DNA of 64,000 bases from Frigoribacterium sp. Leaf8 (GCF_001421165.1 NZ_LMKB01000005.1:815868-879867), one strand, 5' to 3'; positions 43,380 to 54,231 are shown, numbered from the stretch's first letter. Notes: generated by a model from the letters alone, not told the origin. A program made the numbers and translations.

Positions 43380-44896
43380 GCTGCCTGCTCCGTTCCCTGC
43401 GGCATCTCGCCGGCCATCATGAGCCCCAGCACGTCGCGAGGGGTGTCCGCCGGCACGATGCCGACGATGGTGCCGCGGTACATCACGGCGATGCGGTCGG
43501 CCAGGGCGGCGACCTCGTCGAGCTCGGTCGAGACGACGATGACGGGCACGCCCTGGTCGCGGGTCTCGACGATGCGCTTGTGCACGAACTCGATCGACCC
43601 GACGTCGATGCCGCGGGTGGGCTGGGCGGCCACGAAGAGCCGCAGGTCGCGGCTGAGCTCGCGCGCCAGAACGACCTTCTGCTGGTTGCCGCCCGAGAGG
43701 CGGCCGGCAGGCGTCGTGATGCCCTGGGTGCGGATGTCGAACTCCTTCACCTTGGCCACGGCGAACGCCGCGAGCTCGGCGAGCTTGAGCGAGCCGCGTT
43801 TCACGAAGGGACCGGACTGCGAGCGGTCGAGCATGAGGTTCTCGGCCACGGTGAACTCGCCGACGAGGCCGTCCTGGTTGCGGTCCTCGGGGACGAAACC
43901 GACGCCCGCGTCGAGGACCTGGCGCACGCTGCGGCCCGTGATGTCGCGCCCGTCCAGGGAGACCCGCCCTTCGACCCGGGGCTGGAGGCCGAGGATGGCC
44001 TCGGTGAGTTCGGTCTGGCCGTTGCCCTGGACGCCGGCGATGGCGAGGATCTCGCCCCGGCGGACCTCGAACGAGACGTCGTCCACGACGACCTGTCCGA
44101 TGGGGTCGACCACCCGGAGGTTCTCGACCACCAGGGCGGGCTCGCCGGCTTCGGCGGGGGCCTTCTGGACGGTGAGCTCGACGGCGCGACCGACCATGAG
44201 CGAGGCGAGCTCGGCGTTCGAGGCGGTCGGTTCGGCCTCGCCGACGACCGTGCCGAGTCGGATGACGGTGATGCGGGTGGCGACCTCGCGCACCTCGCGC
44301 AGCTTGTGGGTGATGAAGACGATGGCGGTGCCGGCGTCGCGCAGCTGACGCATGATCACCATGAGCTCGTCGGTCTCCTGCGGCGTGAGCACGGCGGTGG
44401 GCTCGTCGAACACGAGCACCTTGGCGTCACGGGACAGGGCCTTGATGATCTCGACGCGTTGCTGCACACCGACGGGCAGCTCCTCGACGAGGGCGTCGGG
44501 GTCGATGTCGAAGCCGAACCGGCTGCTGATCTCTCGCACCTTGGCGCGTGCCGCGGCGAGGTCGAGCCGGCCGCCGGACCTGGTCTCTTCGTGGCCGAGC
44601 ATGACGTTCTCGGCGACGGTGAAGACGGGCACCAGCATGAAGTGCTGGTGGACCATGCCGATTCCGGCGCCCATGGCGTCGCCCGGACCCGAGAAGTGCT
44701 GGACGGCGTCGTCGAGCAGGATCTCGCCCTCGTCGGCCTGGTAGAGCCCGTAGAGCACGTTCATCAGCGTGGACTTGCCGGCACCGTTCTCGCCGAGCAG
44801 GCAGTGGATCTCGCCGGGCTCGACGGTCAGGCTGATGTGGTCGTTGGCGGTCAGCGCGCCGAATCGCTTGGTGATGCCCCGCAGTTCGAGCTTCAT
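43376..44896 (-). CDS. ABC transporter ATP-binding protein (nucleoside/ribose type, duplicated)
   Basis: A 506-residue ATPase with two nucleotide-binding domains, like RbsA/MglA and the NupO-type proteins. The first has LLGENGAGKSTLM (Walker A at about 33-45), LPVGVQQRVEI and VLVFDEPTAVLTP. The second has the degenerate Walker A GVQGNGQTEL around 280 and LSGGNQQKVVLARELSR around 400. The ATG lies 157 bases downstream of the BMP lipoprotein stop, beyond a strong hairpin, so expression may be lower than that of the binding protein. Confidence 0.92.
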   Translation of the reverse strand: MKLELRGITKRFGALTANDHISLTVEPGEIHCLLGENGAGKSTLMNVLYGLYQADEGEILLDDAVQHFSGPGDAMGAGIGMVHQHFMLVPVFTVAENVMLGHEETRSGGRLDLAAARAKVREISSRFGFDIDPDALVEELPVGVQQRVEIIKALSRDAKVLVFDEPTAVLTPQETDELMVIMRQLRDAGTAIVFITHKLREVREVATRITVIRLGTVVGEAEPTASNAELASLMVGRAVELTVQKAPAEAGEPALVVENLRVVDPIGQVVVDDVSFEVRRGEILAIAGVQGNGQTELTEAILGLQPRVEGRVSLDGRDITGRSVRQVLDAGVGFVPEDRNQDGLVGEFTVAENLMLDRSQSGPFVKRGSLKLAELAAFAVAKVKEFDIRTQGITTPAGRLSGGNQQKVVLARELSRDLRLFVAAQPTRGIDVGSIEFVHKRIVETRDQGVPVIVVSTELDEVAALADRIAVMYRGTIVGIVPADTPRDVLGLMMAGEMPQGTEQAA

Positions 44897-44976
44897 CTCA
44901 GGTGGCTACCTCGGGTCTAGGCATTCGGGTGGGGACGGGCGGCACCGGGTCGGCGGCCCGCCCACAGGCGTTGAGA

Positions 44977-45013
44977 GGGCCGGGAGCGACGGGGTGACCG
45001 TCGCTCCCGGCCC
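44977..45013. terminator. Terminator or attenuator between binding protein and ABC genes
   Basis: A perfect 16-bp inverted repeat (44977-44992 and 44998-45013) with a 5-base loop lies between the BMP lipoprotein gene and the ATPase gene, both on the minus strand. Partial termination would give excess binding protein over transporter. Confidence 0.75.
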
Positions 45014-45053
45014 TGGGTCAGTCGATGCTAATCGATGACGGGAGGTGCTTTCG

Positions 45054-46139
45054 TCAGCTGGTGAGCGCCGACGGGGACTCGACCTCGATGGAGCCGTCGA
45101 TGATGCCGGCCTTGATGGTGTCGAGCTCGTCCTGCAGACCGGAGTCGACCTTGTCGGCGTAGTCGTGGAACGGGGCGATGCCGACGCCGTCGTTCTCGAG
45201 CGTGCCCACGTAGGGCGTGCTCGAGAACTTGTCCTCGCTGGCCTGCGTGACGACCGCGTCGGTCGCCTGCTTGATGCCCTTGAGCACCGAGGTGAGGAAG
45301 AGGTCCTTGTTGGCACTGTCGGTCTCGTAGGTGTCGCTGTCGGCACCGACCAGGACGACGTCCTTGCCGGAGTCGCGGATCGCCTCGGCGGCGCTCTGGT
45401 AGATCGGGCCACCGACCGGCAGGATGACGTCGGCGTTCTGGTCGATCAGGGTCTGGGCGCTCTGCTTGGCCGTGGTGCCGGCCTCGAAGCCACCGGTGAA
45501 GGTGCCGTTCTGGGCGTCAACGTCCCAGCCGACGACCTTGACGTCCTTGCTCTTCTGCTCGTTGTAGTACTTCACGCCGTCGGCGAAGCCGTCCATGAAG
45601 ATGGTGACGGTCGGGAACTGCATGCCGCCGAAGGTGCCGACGACGCCGGTCTTCGAGTAGCTCGCCGCCGCGTAGCCCGCGAGGAACGCGGCCTCGGACG
45701 TGTTGAAGGTGATCGGCTGCACGTTGTCGGCCGTGATCGACGAGTCGTCGATGGTGGCGTAGTTGATGCCCGAGTTCGCCTCGGCCGCCGACTTGGTGGC
45801 GTCGGCGAGCGCGAAGCCGACCGTGACGATCAGGTTGCAGCCCTGGTCGGCGAGGTTCGACAGGTTGGCGTCGTAGACCGTCTCGTCGGCGGACTCGACC
45901 GTCTTGGGCGTGGACCCGATGGTCTTCGCGGCCTCGGTCAGGCCCTCGTAGCCGAGCTGGTTGAACGACTTGTCGTCGAAGCCGCCGGCGTCGGAGACCA
46001 TGCAAGGGACGAAGTCGCTCGAGGCGCCGCTGGTCGAGCCAGAGCCGCTCTCGGGGGCCGAGGCACAGCCGGCCAGGATGACGGCGGTGCTCGCCAGGGC
46101 GAGGCCGCTGAGCACGGCCTTGCGCGCAGTTGTAGTCAA
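45054..46139 (-). CDS. BMP-family substrate-binding lipoprotein (nucleoside)
   Basis: A 361-residue exported lipoprotein of the Bmp/Med family (BmpA, PnrA) that binds purine or other nucleosides outside the cell. The signal peptide ends in the lipobox LAGC (about 22-25). The mature part has SDAGGFDDKSFNQLGYEGL, the usual start of this family, and GVVGTFGGMQFPTVTIFMDGFADG. A TTG start (46137-46139) fits best: GGAGG sits five bases upstream, whereas earlier in-frame starts lack a ribosome site and would put non-signal residues in front. It is the first gene of the uptake operon. Confidence 0.93.
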   Translation of the reverse strand: MTTTARKAVLSGLALASTAVILAGCASAPESGSGSTSGASSDFVPCMVSDAGGFDDKSFNQLGYEGLTEAAKTIGSTPKTVESADETVYDANLSNLADQGCNLIVTVGFALADATKSAAEANSGINYATIDDSSITADNVQPITFNTSEAAFLAGYAAASYSKTGVVGTFGGMQFPTVTIFMDGFADGVKYYNEQKSKDVKVVGWDVDAQNGTFTGGFEAGTTAKQSAQTLIDQNADVILPVGGPIYQSAAEAIRDSGKDVVLVGADSDTYETDSANKDLFLTSVLKGIKQATDAVVTQASEDKFSSTPYVGTLENDGVGIAPFHDYADKVDSGLQDELDTIKAGIIDGSIEVESPSALTS

Positions 46140-46193
46140 GTTGTCCTCCAGGGTGCAGCCCGGCACGAGGCGCGCCGGGTGGGTATGGCTGAC

Positions 46194-46199
46194 AGGTTA
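46194..46199 (-). promoter_or_regulatory. Putative -10 for the nucleoside uptake operon
   Basis: TAACCT on the minus strand, giving a leader of about 50 bases with a GGAGG ribosome site. Confidence 0.35.
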
Positions 46200-46247
46200 C
46201 CTACTGTGACGAGCGCCTCCGACCGACGGGTGGTAGTGATGCCGAGG

Positions 46248-46276
46248 CGTTACACAGTCGCGACCACGACGTAACG
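46248..46276. promoter_or_regulatory. Inverted repeat upstream of the nucleoside uptake operon
   Basis: CGTTAC (46248-46253) and GTAACG (46271-46276) face each other over 29 bases, 50 bases upstream of the putative -10. It could be an operator, but arms this short also occur by chance. Confidence 0.25.
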
Positions 46277-46306
46277 AGCACGAAACGTCCACGGGCCCGG
46301 AGCGGG

Positions 46307-47425
46307 TCAGAGGACGTCGCTGCGACCGCTCAGCTTGAGGGCGTCCACGACGCCCTTGACGCGTTGGGCGTTCGCCGTCGTCGTGACGAGCAGGGCGTCG
46401 GGGGTGTCGACCACGATGATGTCGTTGACGCCGATCAGCGAGATCAGCCGGCCGCTGTTGCCGACGACGATGCCGCTCGAGCTGTCGGCGAGCACGCGGG
46501 CGTTCTCGCCGAGGATGGCCAGGTCGCTCTTGCGACCGCCGGCGTGCAGCTTGGCGATGGAGGCGAAGTCGCCGACGTCGTCCCAGTCGAAGTCGCCGGG
46601 CACGACGGCCAGCCGGCCCGCCGCGGCGGCGGGTTCGGCCACGGTGTAGTCGATGGCGATCTTCTCGAGGCCGGGCCACACCTTGTCGACGACGGTGCCG
46701 CGCTTCGGGGTGTCCCACGCCGCCGCGAGCTCTTCGATGCCCTCGAGCAGGTCGGGACGGGTCTCGCCCAGCTGCTCGAGCAACCGGTCGGCCCGCGAGA
46801 TGAACATGCCGCCGTTCCAGAGGTAGTCGCCGCCGGAGACGTAGCGCTCGGCCGTCTCGAGGTCGGGCTTCTCGACGAACGACTCGACCGTGCGGGCGCT
46901 CGGTGCGCCCTCGATGTCGAGCGGTGCGCCGACATGGATGTAGCCGAACCCGATCGCGGGTTCGGTGGGGGTGATGCCGATCGTGGCGATGTAGCCCTCG
47001 TCGGCGGCGACGATGGCCTCGCGGACGGCCCGACCGAAACCGCGGGTGTCGGCGATGACGTGGTCGGCGGCGAACGAGCCGATGATGACGTCCGGCTCAC
47101 GACGACGGAGGACGGCGGCGGCGAGGCCGATGGCCGCGGTGCTGTCCTTCGGCTCGCTCTCGAGGACGACGTTGTGGTCGGCGAGGCCGGGCAGCTGCGA
47201 CTCGACCGCTGCTCGGTGTGCCCGCCCGGTGACGACCATGATGCGTTGGTCGCCGTTGAGCGGGGCGAGGCGGTCCCAGGTGCCGCGCAGCAGGGTCGAC
47301 CCGCTGCCGGTGAGGTCGTGCAGGAACTTGGGCGCGTCGGCGCGGCTGAGCGGCCAGAGACGGGACCCGATGCCACCCGCCGGGATGATGCTGTAGAACC
47401 GGTCGAGGCTTTCCTGGATCGTCAT
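46307..47425 (-). CDS. manC: Mannose-1-phosphate guanylyltransferase
   Basis: A 372-residue enzyme that makes GDP-mannose from mannose-1-phosphate and GTP. The nucleotide loop PAGGIGSRLWPLSRADAPKF (about 15-34) is the signature, with Phe where many have Gln at the end. FVEKPD near 182-187 and the NGGMFIS stretch near 205 are conserved. There is no isomerase domain, so this is the short monofunctional form. TAAGGT on the minus strand ends six bases before the ATG. It is divergent from a GT4 gene, which may use GDP-mannose, by inference. Confidence 0.94.
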   Translation of the reverse strand: MTIQESLDRFYSIIPAGGIGSRLWPLSRADAPKFLHDLTGSGSTLLRGTWDRLAPLNGDQRIMVVTGRAHRAAVESQLPGLADHNVVLESEPKDSTAAIGLAAAVLRRREPDVIIGSFAADHVIADTRGFGRAVREAIVAADEGYIATIGITPTEPAIGFGYIHVGAPLDIEGAPSARTVESFVEKPDLETAERYVSGGDYLWNGGMFISRADRLLEQLGETRPDLLEGIEELAAAWDTPKRGTVVDKVWPGLEKIAIDYTVAEPAAAAGRLAVVPGDFDWDDVGDFASIAKLHAGGRKSDLAILGENARVLADSSSGIVVGNSGRLISLIGVNDIIVVDTPDALLVTTTANAQRVKGVVDALKLSGRSDVL

Positions 47426-47431
47426 GAGTTC

Positions 47432-47437
47432 ACCTTA
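47432..47437 (-). promoter_or_regulatory. manC: Putative -10 of leaderless manC transcript
   Basis: TAAGGT on the minus strand, six bases before the ATG. Confidence 0.6.
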
Positions 47438-47521
47438 TCGACGCCCCTCCTCCATGCCTCCGATCCCCTCGCGCCACCGTCGCCGTCGAGGCTCGCAGCA
47501 CGAGCAGTCCGAGGAGGACCG

Positions 47522-48664
47522 ATGCGAGTCGTGATCGTGACCGAGAGCTTCCTACCCACCGTCAACGGGGTCACCACGAGCGTGCTGCGCGTGCTCGACC
47601 ACCTGGCCCGACGCGGACACGAGGCCATGGTCATCGCCCCGGCGGGCCGCGGGACCACGAGCTACGCCGGCTTCCCCGTCCACCGGGTGCCGTCCGTGGC
47701 CTACCGCCAGTTCCCGGTCGGTCTGCCGAACCCGCAGGTCGCGGCCGCCATCGCCGGGTTCCGACCCGACGTCGTGCACGTCGCCTCGCCGTTCCTGCTC
47801 GGCGCCCAGGCCATCGCCGCGGCGGCACGCCTGGGCGTGCCCTCGGTCGCCGTCTTCCAGACCGACGTCGCCCGGTACGCGGGGACGAACGGCCTCGGGC
47901 TCGGCTCGGCCGTCGCCTGGCGGCTCGTGCGCCGGATCCACGACCAGGCCACGACGACGCTGGTCCCCTCGCGCGCCTCCTTGCGGGACCTCGAGACGGC
48001 CGGCGTGGGCCGGCTCGCGACCTGGGGGCGTGGAGTCGACTCGGCCCTGTTCCACCCGAACCGCAAGTCGGGCGACGCGGTGCGCGCCCTGCGGGAGTCC
48101 TGGGGCGCACCCGATCAGGTGCTCGTCGGCTACGTGGGCCGGCTGGCCCCCGAGAAACAGGTCGAGCGGCTGGCCGCCCTGCGCCCCCTGCGGGAGGCCC
48201 GCCTCGTGGTCGTCGGGGGCGGCCCCTCACTGCCCGCCCTCCGCCGCCGCCTGCGACAGCTCGACCCGGTGTTCACCGGCCCTCTGCACGGTGAGCACCT
48301 CGCGGACGCCTATGCGGCGCTCGACGTGTTCGTGCACACCGGCTCGACCGAGACCTTCGGTCAGACCGTCCAGGAGGCCCACGCCAGCGGACTGCCGGTC
48401 GTGGCCCCGGCCGCGGGCGGGCCCCTCGACCTGGTGCGGCACGGGGTCGACGGGTTCCTCTTCGAGCCCCGCCACGACCACTCGCTCCGCCGGAGCGTCC
48501 GCACCCTGGTCGCGTCGGACGAGCTGCGGGCCCGCTTCGGCGAGGCCGGCAGGCGGGCGGTCGTCGGACGCACGTGGGAGACGCTCGGCGACGAGCTCGT
48601 CGAGCACTACCGACGGGCGATGGCGAGCGTCCGCGACGGGGCTGAGCGCGCCTCCGTCCGCTGA
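47522..48664 (+). CDS. GT4-family glycosyltransferase (mannosyltransferase-like)
   Basis: A 380-residue GT-B enzyme. VTESFLPTVNGVTTSVLRV (about 6-24) is the acceptor-side signature of PimB/MgtA-type mannosyltransferases, which act on phosphatidylinositol mannosides or glycolipids. GYVGRLAPEKQ around 200 and the donor motif GSTETFGQTVQEA around 284-296 follow. The ATG has GAGGAGGA just upstream. It is divergent from manC, the source of GDP-mannose, over 96 bases, so a mannosyltransferase is likely. Confidence 0.88.
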   Translation: MRVVIVTESFLPTVNGVTTSVLRVLDHLARRGHEAMVIAPAGRGTTSYAGFPVHRVPSVAYRQFPVGLPNPQVAAAIAGFRPDVVHVASPFLLGAQAIAAAARLGVPSVAVFQTDVARYAGTNGLGLGSAVAWRLVRRIHDQATTTLVPSRASLRDLETAGVGRLATWGRGVDSALFHPNRKSGDAVRALRESWGAPDQVLVGYVGRLAPEKQVERLAALRPLREARLVVVGGGPSLPALRRRLRQLDPVFTGPLHGEHLADAYAALDVFVHTGSTETFGQTVQEAHASGLPVVAPAAGGPLDLVRHGVDGFLFEPRHDHSLRRSVRTLVASDELRARFGEAGRRAVVGRTWETLGDELVEHYRRAMASVRDGAERASVR

Positions 48665-48750
48665 TCGCGGGGCCGGGCCGACGGGTCCGTCTTGTCTCGA
48701 CGTCGAACGACTTCGGAGGGGCGGGGCCGCGTCCGCACTCGGCGGGAACA

Positions 48751-48756
48751 TAGACT
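48751..48756 (+). promoter_or_regulatory. sdhC: Putative -10 for the sdhCDAB operon
   Basis: TAGACT about 95 bases before the sdhC ATG, giving one of the longer leaders in the window. Nothing clearly structured is seen in the leader. Confidence 0.45.
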
Positions 48757-48850
48757 GGACAGGTTCTGAGAACGCCACCAGCGGACACGGCTGTCCCTCG
48801 TACCGATCGAGCGAGAGCGTCGTCCGCCCCATCCGCGAGGAGAAGTGCTC

Positions 48851-49303
48851 ATGGCCGAGCAGTCGACGCGAACGGTCGCATCACCGGCAGGCAGACCGGG
48901 TGCACCGAAGATCAGTGCGCCCAAGGCGCCCGGGAAGATCGCCGGCACCCTCTACCGGGGCCGTGAGGGCATGTGGTCGTGGGTCCTCCACCGCATCACC
49001 GGCGTGAGCATCTACTTCTTCCTGCTGGTGCACATCCTCGACACCGCCCTGGTGCGGATCAGCCCCGAGGCCTACAACGCGGTGATCGGCACCTACAAGA
49101 ACCCGATCATGGGGCTCGGCGAGACCGGCCTCGTCGCCGCGATCCTGTTCCACGCCCTGAACGGCCTGCGGATCATCCTCATCGACTTCTGGGGCCCCGG
49201 CACCAAGTACCAGCGCGTCATGTTCTGGGTCGTCATCGGCCTCGCCGTGGTCCTGTTCGCCGGTTTCGCCCCGCGCCACCTGATGAACGTCTTCTCGGAG
49301 TAG
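48851..49303 (+). CDS. sdhC: Succinate dehydrogenase cytochrome b556 subunit
   Basis: A 150-residue membrane anchor of complex II. After a basic, Pro-rich N-terminus there are three membrane helices (about 50-70, 92-110 and 124-142). WSWVLHRITGVSIYFFLLVHI contains the conserved HR(I/V)TG and the His that holds haem b. The ATG at 48851 fits the AGGAG at nine bases better than the GTG two codons earlier. It begins the sdhCDAB operon. Confidence 0.94.
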   Translation: MAEQSTRTVASPAGRPGAPKISAPKAPGKIAGTLYRGREGMWSWVLHRITGVSIYFFLLVHILDTALVRISPEAYNAVIGTYKNPIMGLGETGLVAAILFHALNGLRIILIDFWGPGTKYQRVMFWVVIGLAVVLFAGFAPRHLMNVFSE

Positions 49304-49307
49304 AGCC

Positions 49308-49757
49308 ATGACCACCCAGACCGTCGAAGCCCCGCGCTCGGCCCGTGCGGCCCAGCGCTCCACCAACTACGAGAAGTGGGGCTGGATCTACATGCGCGCC
49401 AGCGGCCTGCTGCTCGTCGTGCTCGTGTTCGGCCACCTGTTCATCAACCTGCTCGCGAGCGAGGGCGGCGTCAAGGCCATCGACTTCGCCTTCGTGGCCG
49501 GCAAGTGGGCCAGCCCGTTCTGGCAGGTCTACGACACCCTCCTCCTCTGGCTCGCGCTGATCCACGGCACGAACGGCATGCGGACGATCGTCAACGACTA
49601 CGTCTCGAAGCCGACGGTGCGCAAGGTCCTGCTCGTCACGCTCGTCACCTCGACCGTCGTCCTGCTCGTCCTCGGCACGCTCGTGATCTACACGTTCGAC
49701 CCGTGCCCCGCGAACGCCCCGGCCGACCTGCTGCCGTCGTTCTGCACCGCCGGCTAG
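49308..49757 (+). CDS. sdhD: Succinate dehydrogenase hydrophobic anchor subunit
   Basis: A 149-residue second anchor. Three hydrophobic helices occur at about 33-53, 70-90 and 106-127. [13 protein letters not shown] and [14 protein letters not shown] carry the haem and quinone-site His residues. It begins four bases after sdhC. The C-terminus, on the outer side, contains two Cys. Confidence 0.93.
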   Translation: MTTQTVEAPRSARAAQRSTNYEKWGWIYMRASGLLLVVLVFGHLFINLLASEGGVKAIDFAFVAGKWASPFWQVYDTLLLWLALIHGTNGMRTIVNDYVSKPTVRKVLLVTLVTSTVVLLVLGTLVIYTFDPCPANAPADLLPSFCTAG

Positions 49758-49815
49758 CCACCCGGCCCACCGTCCACTCCGGCCACCGGCCGCACGTCCC
49801 CCACCGGAAAGAACC

Positions 49816-51624
<1,809 letters not shown>

Positions 51625-51625
51625 C

Positions 51626-52381
51626 ATGAGCACCGCTGTCCTCGAGAACAAGCCCCAGGGCGCCGACGCCGTCCCCACGTTCACGGCGACCCTGATCATC
51701 CGCCGGTTCGACCCCGAGGTCGACGACGAGCCCCGCTGGCAGGACTTCGACGTCCAGGTGCTGCCGACGGACCGGGTGCTCGACGCCCTGCACCAGATCA
51801 AGTGGGAGCAGGACGGTTCGCTGACCTTCCGTCGTTCGTGCGCCCACGGCGTCTGCGGCTCCGACGCGATGCGCATCAACGGTCGCAACCGGTTGGCCTG
51901 CAAGACGCTGATCAAGGACCTCGACATCTCGCAGCCGATCTACGTCGAAGCCATCAAGGGGCTTCCCCTCGAGAAGGACCTCGTCGTCGACATGGAGCCC
52001 TTCTTCCAGTCGTACCGCGAGATCCAGCCGTTCCTCATGGCCTCGTCCAAGCCCGAGAAGGAGCGCCTGCAGAGCGCCACCCAGCGTGAGCGCTTCGACG
52101 ACACGACCAAGTGCATCCTCTGCGCCGCCTGCACGTCGAGCTGCCCGGTGTTCTGGACCGACGGCCAGTACTTCGGTCCGGCCGCCATCGTCAACGCGCA
52201 CCGCTTCATCTTCGACTCGCGCGACGAGGGTGCGCAGGTGCGCCTCGACATCCTGAACGACAAAGAAGGCGTGTGGCGCTGCCGCACCACCTTCAACTGC
52301 ACCGAGGCCTGCCCGCGCGGCATCCAGGTGACGCAGGCCATCGCCGAGGTCAAGCAGGCCGTCTTGCGCGGACGGGCCTGA
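51626..52381 (+). CDS. sdhB: Succinate dehydrogenase iron-sulphur subunit
   Basis: A 251-residue electron-transfer subunit. The 2Fe-2S ligands are in RRSCAHGVCGSDAM and the Cys of LACKTL (about 70-96). The 4Fe-4S and 3Fe-4S ligands lie in CILCAACTSSCP and CTEACPRGI (about 163-230). Length is normal. A 20-bp terminator hairpin follows 15 bases after the stop. Confidence 0.96.
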   Translation: MSTAVLENKPQGADAVPTFTATLIIRRFDPEVDDEPRWQDFDVQVLPTDRVLDALHQIKWEQDGSLTFRRSCAHGVCGSDAMRINGRNRLACKTLIKDLDISQPIYVEAIKGLPLEKDLVVDMEPFFQSYREIQPFLMASSKPEKERLQSATQRERFDDTTKCILCAACTSSCPVFWTDGQYFGPAAIVNAHRFIFDSRDEGAQVRLDILNDKEGVWRCRTTFNCTEACPRGIQVTQAIAEVKQAVLRGRA

Positions 52382-52396
52382 CACCGAGCCACCTCC

Positions 52397-52439
52397 ACGA
52401 GAGAGGGCCCGACCACCATGTGGTCGGGCCCTCTCTCGT
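52397..52439. terminator. sdhB: Bidirectional terminator hairpin
   Basis: A perfect 20-bp inverted repeat (52397-52416 and 52420-52439) with a 3-base loop, between sdhB and a convergent gene of unknown function. Confidence 0.9.
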
Positions 52440-52482
52440 ACGACGGGTCGCGGCGGCGCATGGACGCACGTCGACGACCTGG

Positions 52483-52830
52483 TCAGTCGTCCTCGACGAT
52501 GCAGGCGGCCTCGAGGCCGAGGGCGAGTCGTAGCGCGACCGACACCCCGGTCTCGCCTTCGTCGCCCATCGGGGCGACGGCGTCGATCCAGAACACCGGT
52601 AGGGGCACCGAGGGCGGGTCGGGCAGCAGACGGTGGACCTCGTCCGCCTCGGTCAGTTCGGCCGCCTGGTAGACGGTGAGCAGCGGAACCCCACCCGCCC
52701 CGAACACCTGGAGGGCGTCGCCGCCGTCGATCTCGCGCACGCCGAGCGAACCGTCGACCGCGTGGGCCGCCGTCGCGAGGTCGAGCTGGTCGTAGACGTG
52801 CGGACTCAGGATGGTGATGTCGCGGGGCAT
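52483..52830 (-). CDS. Conserved-looking protein of unknown function
   Basis: A 115-residue soluble acidic protein with no signal peptide or membrane segment. It seems to be an alpha/beta fold: DITILSPHVYDQLDLATAAH at the start, VPLLTVYQAAEL in the middle, and VPLPVFWIDAVAPMGDEGE near 70-88. The ATG overlaps the stop of the larger neighbour as TGATG, so the two form a coupled pair. I do not recognise the family. In layout it recalls small partner proteins of unknown membrane or secretion systems, but no motif supports a function. Confidence 0.7.
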   Translation of the reverse strand: MPRDITILSPHVYDQLDLATAAHAVDGSLGVREIDGGDALQVFGAGGVPLLTVYQAAELTEADEVHRLLPDPPSVPLPVFWIDAVAPMGDEGETGVSVALRLALGLEAACIVEDD

Positions 52831-54038
52831 CAGCTCTCGTCCTCGGCCGGACGCGGACGCTCGGTTCCGGCCTGGGACTCGATGCCGTCGGTCTGGCCGC
52901 CGGACCGGCTGCCCGTCCCGGCATCGGCCTCGGTGATGGCCTCGGCCTCGGCCTCGGCCGTGCTCTCGTGCAGCAGGTCCAGTTCGTGCAGGTCTTCCTC
53001 CCACGCCTGGAGCAGAGGGCTGGCGACGAGCTGGGCGAGCCTCTCGGGGCCGACCGCCTCCAGCGTGCGGTGCAGGGCGTTCCAGCCCGACGTGGCCTCG
53101 TCACCCAGCGGCACGACGTAGGCGGGCAGGCGCGGTCGGCCGACCACGACGACCGGACGTCCGGCGTCGAGGGCGGAGCGTTCGAGGCCGAGCCGACGCA
53201 CGGACGGTGCGCCGATCAAGAGGGCGACCGGGTTCGGCGGGGGGTAGGTCACGGCCCGGACGCACCGATCGGACTCGCCCTCGCGGGCGATGACGAGGGC
53301 GAAGGTCGGCAGGGACGACTCGGCGATGTGGCCGAGAGCGTCGGTCAGCCGGGCGATGGCCTCGTCGAGCGTCCCCTCGGTCACGTCGACCGTCAACGCC
53401 GTGGTCTCCTCGATGCCGTGGTCGGTGACCCGTGCGGTGATCGTCGCCGACAGGTGCGGCCCCTCGACGACGACCCGGACGGTCTCGGGAGCCTGGTGAC
53501 GGGCGTGTTGGGTGAGGACCCAGCGGTCCCAGCCGTGGCCCAGGGGCTCGGTCGCCCCCCATCGGGTCGGGACGGTGCCCGAGACCGCCGCTCCCAGGGT
53601 CTCGACCGCACCTCCCAGGCTCGTGTCGTGGGACGCCCTGTGGAGCACCGTGAGGTCGACGCTGAGCTGGCAGGTGGTGTCGACGGCGTCGGCGATGAGG
53701 GGCAGCCACCCGGCGGACGGCGCGGCGGGCACCGAGGCGTCGGGCTCGGTGGCCGCGGCGTCGACGTCGGCGTAGGGCAGGCCCGTGAGGCCGTCCCGGA
53801 GACGGTCCTGGTCGTCGTGCACGGCCCAGACGCCCCCGGCGGCGACCAGGGCGGCCCGGAGGCCGACGGTGAGGCGCGACCGTTCGCTGGTGACGAGCAC
53901 GACACGTCGACTCGTCGGGGGTCGACCGAGGAGGTCCGCGAGCGGACGACTGAGTCGGACGACGCGGGCCCTGCTGTCGACCCGGACGGCGCGCGACGAG
54001 ATCGCGTCGACCAACGGGTGTCGGATTGGGGTGCCCAC
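52830..54038 (-). CDS. Unknown protein, possibly of the DUF6177 group
   Basis: A 402-residue protein of unknown function, coupled to the 115-residue gene downstream. Residues 38-80 (RRVVLVTSERSRLTVGLRAA, then GGVWAVHDDQDRLRDGLTGLP) recall, from memory and unverified, the actinobacterial DUF6177 proteins that are sometimes near type VII secretion genes. No such secretion genes are in this window. The middle is a Ser/Thr/His-rich alpha/beta region. The last 45 residues are an Ala/Glu/Asp/Gly-rich tail. GTG start. It is divergent from another unknown gene. Confidence 0.65.
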   Translation of the reverse strand: MGTPIRHPLVDAISSRAVRVDSRARVVRLSRPLADLLGRPPTSRRVVLVTSERSRLTVGLRAALVAAGGVWAVHDDQDRLRDGLTGLPYADVDAAATEPDASVPAAPSAGWLPLIADAVDTTCQLSVDLTVLHRASHDTSLGGAVETLGAAVSGTVPTRWGATEPLGHGWDRWVLTQHARHQAPETVRVVVEGPHLSATITARVTDHGIEETTALTVDVTEGTLDEAIARLTDALGHIAESSLPTFALVIAREGESDRCVRAVTYPPPNPVALLIGAPSVRRLGLERSALDAGRPVVVVGRPRLPAYVVPLGDEATSGWNALHRTLEAVGPERLAQLVASPLLQAWEEDLHELDLLHESTAEAEAEAITEADAGTGSRSGGQTDGIESQAGTERPRPAEDES

Positions 54039-54168
54039 CCGTCGATTCTGCTCCGTGGCGGAGGGCCGTGACCGGATGCACGGCGGACTCGGACCAGCCC
54101 GGCCCGAGACGGCCCGCGCGGCCTAGGCTGGGTCCCCGTCATCGCCAACGACCCTCGAGAGGCCTGCC

Positions 54169-54231
54169 ATGAACGACGTCCGACGTCTCGACCGACGGCC
54201 CTGTAGGCCCGCTCCGCGAGCGATCTCGTGA
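54169..54231 (+). CDS. Candidate 20-residue leader peptide
   Basis: An ATG with AGAGG seven bases upstream opens 20 codons of a very Arg/Pro-rich peptide. Its TGA overlaps the GTG start of the next gene (GTGA). TAGGCT at 54124-54129 could be the promoter -10. Such an overlap would couple translation of the next gene. The peptide is short, so its reality is uncertain. Confidence 0.35.
   Translation: MNDVRRLDRRPCRPAPRAIS

Noticed and set aside
46364..47521. Upstream extension of the GT4 gene's open frame, antisense to manC
   Set aside because: The region is opposite manC and lacks any domain; the GT4 N-terminal motif begins at 47522 right after a strong ribosome site.
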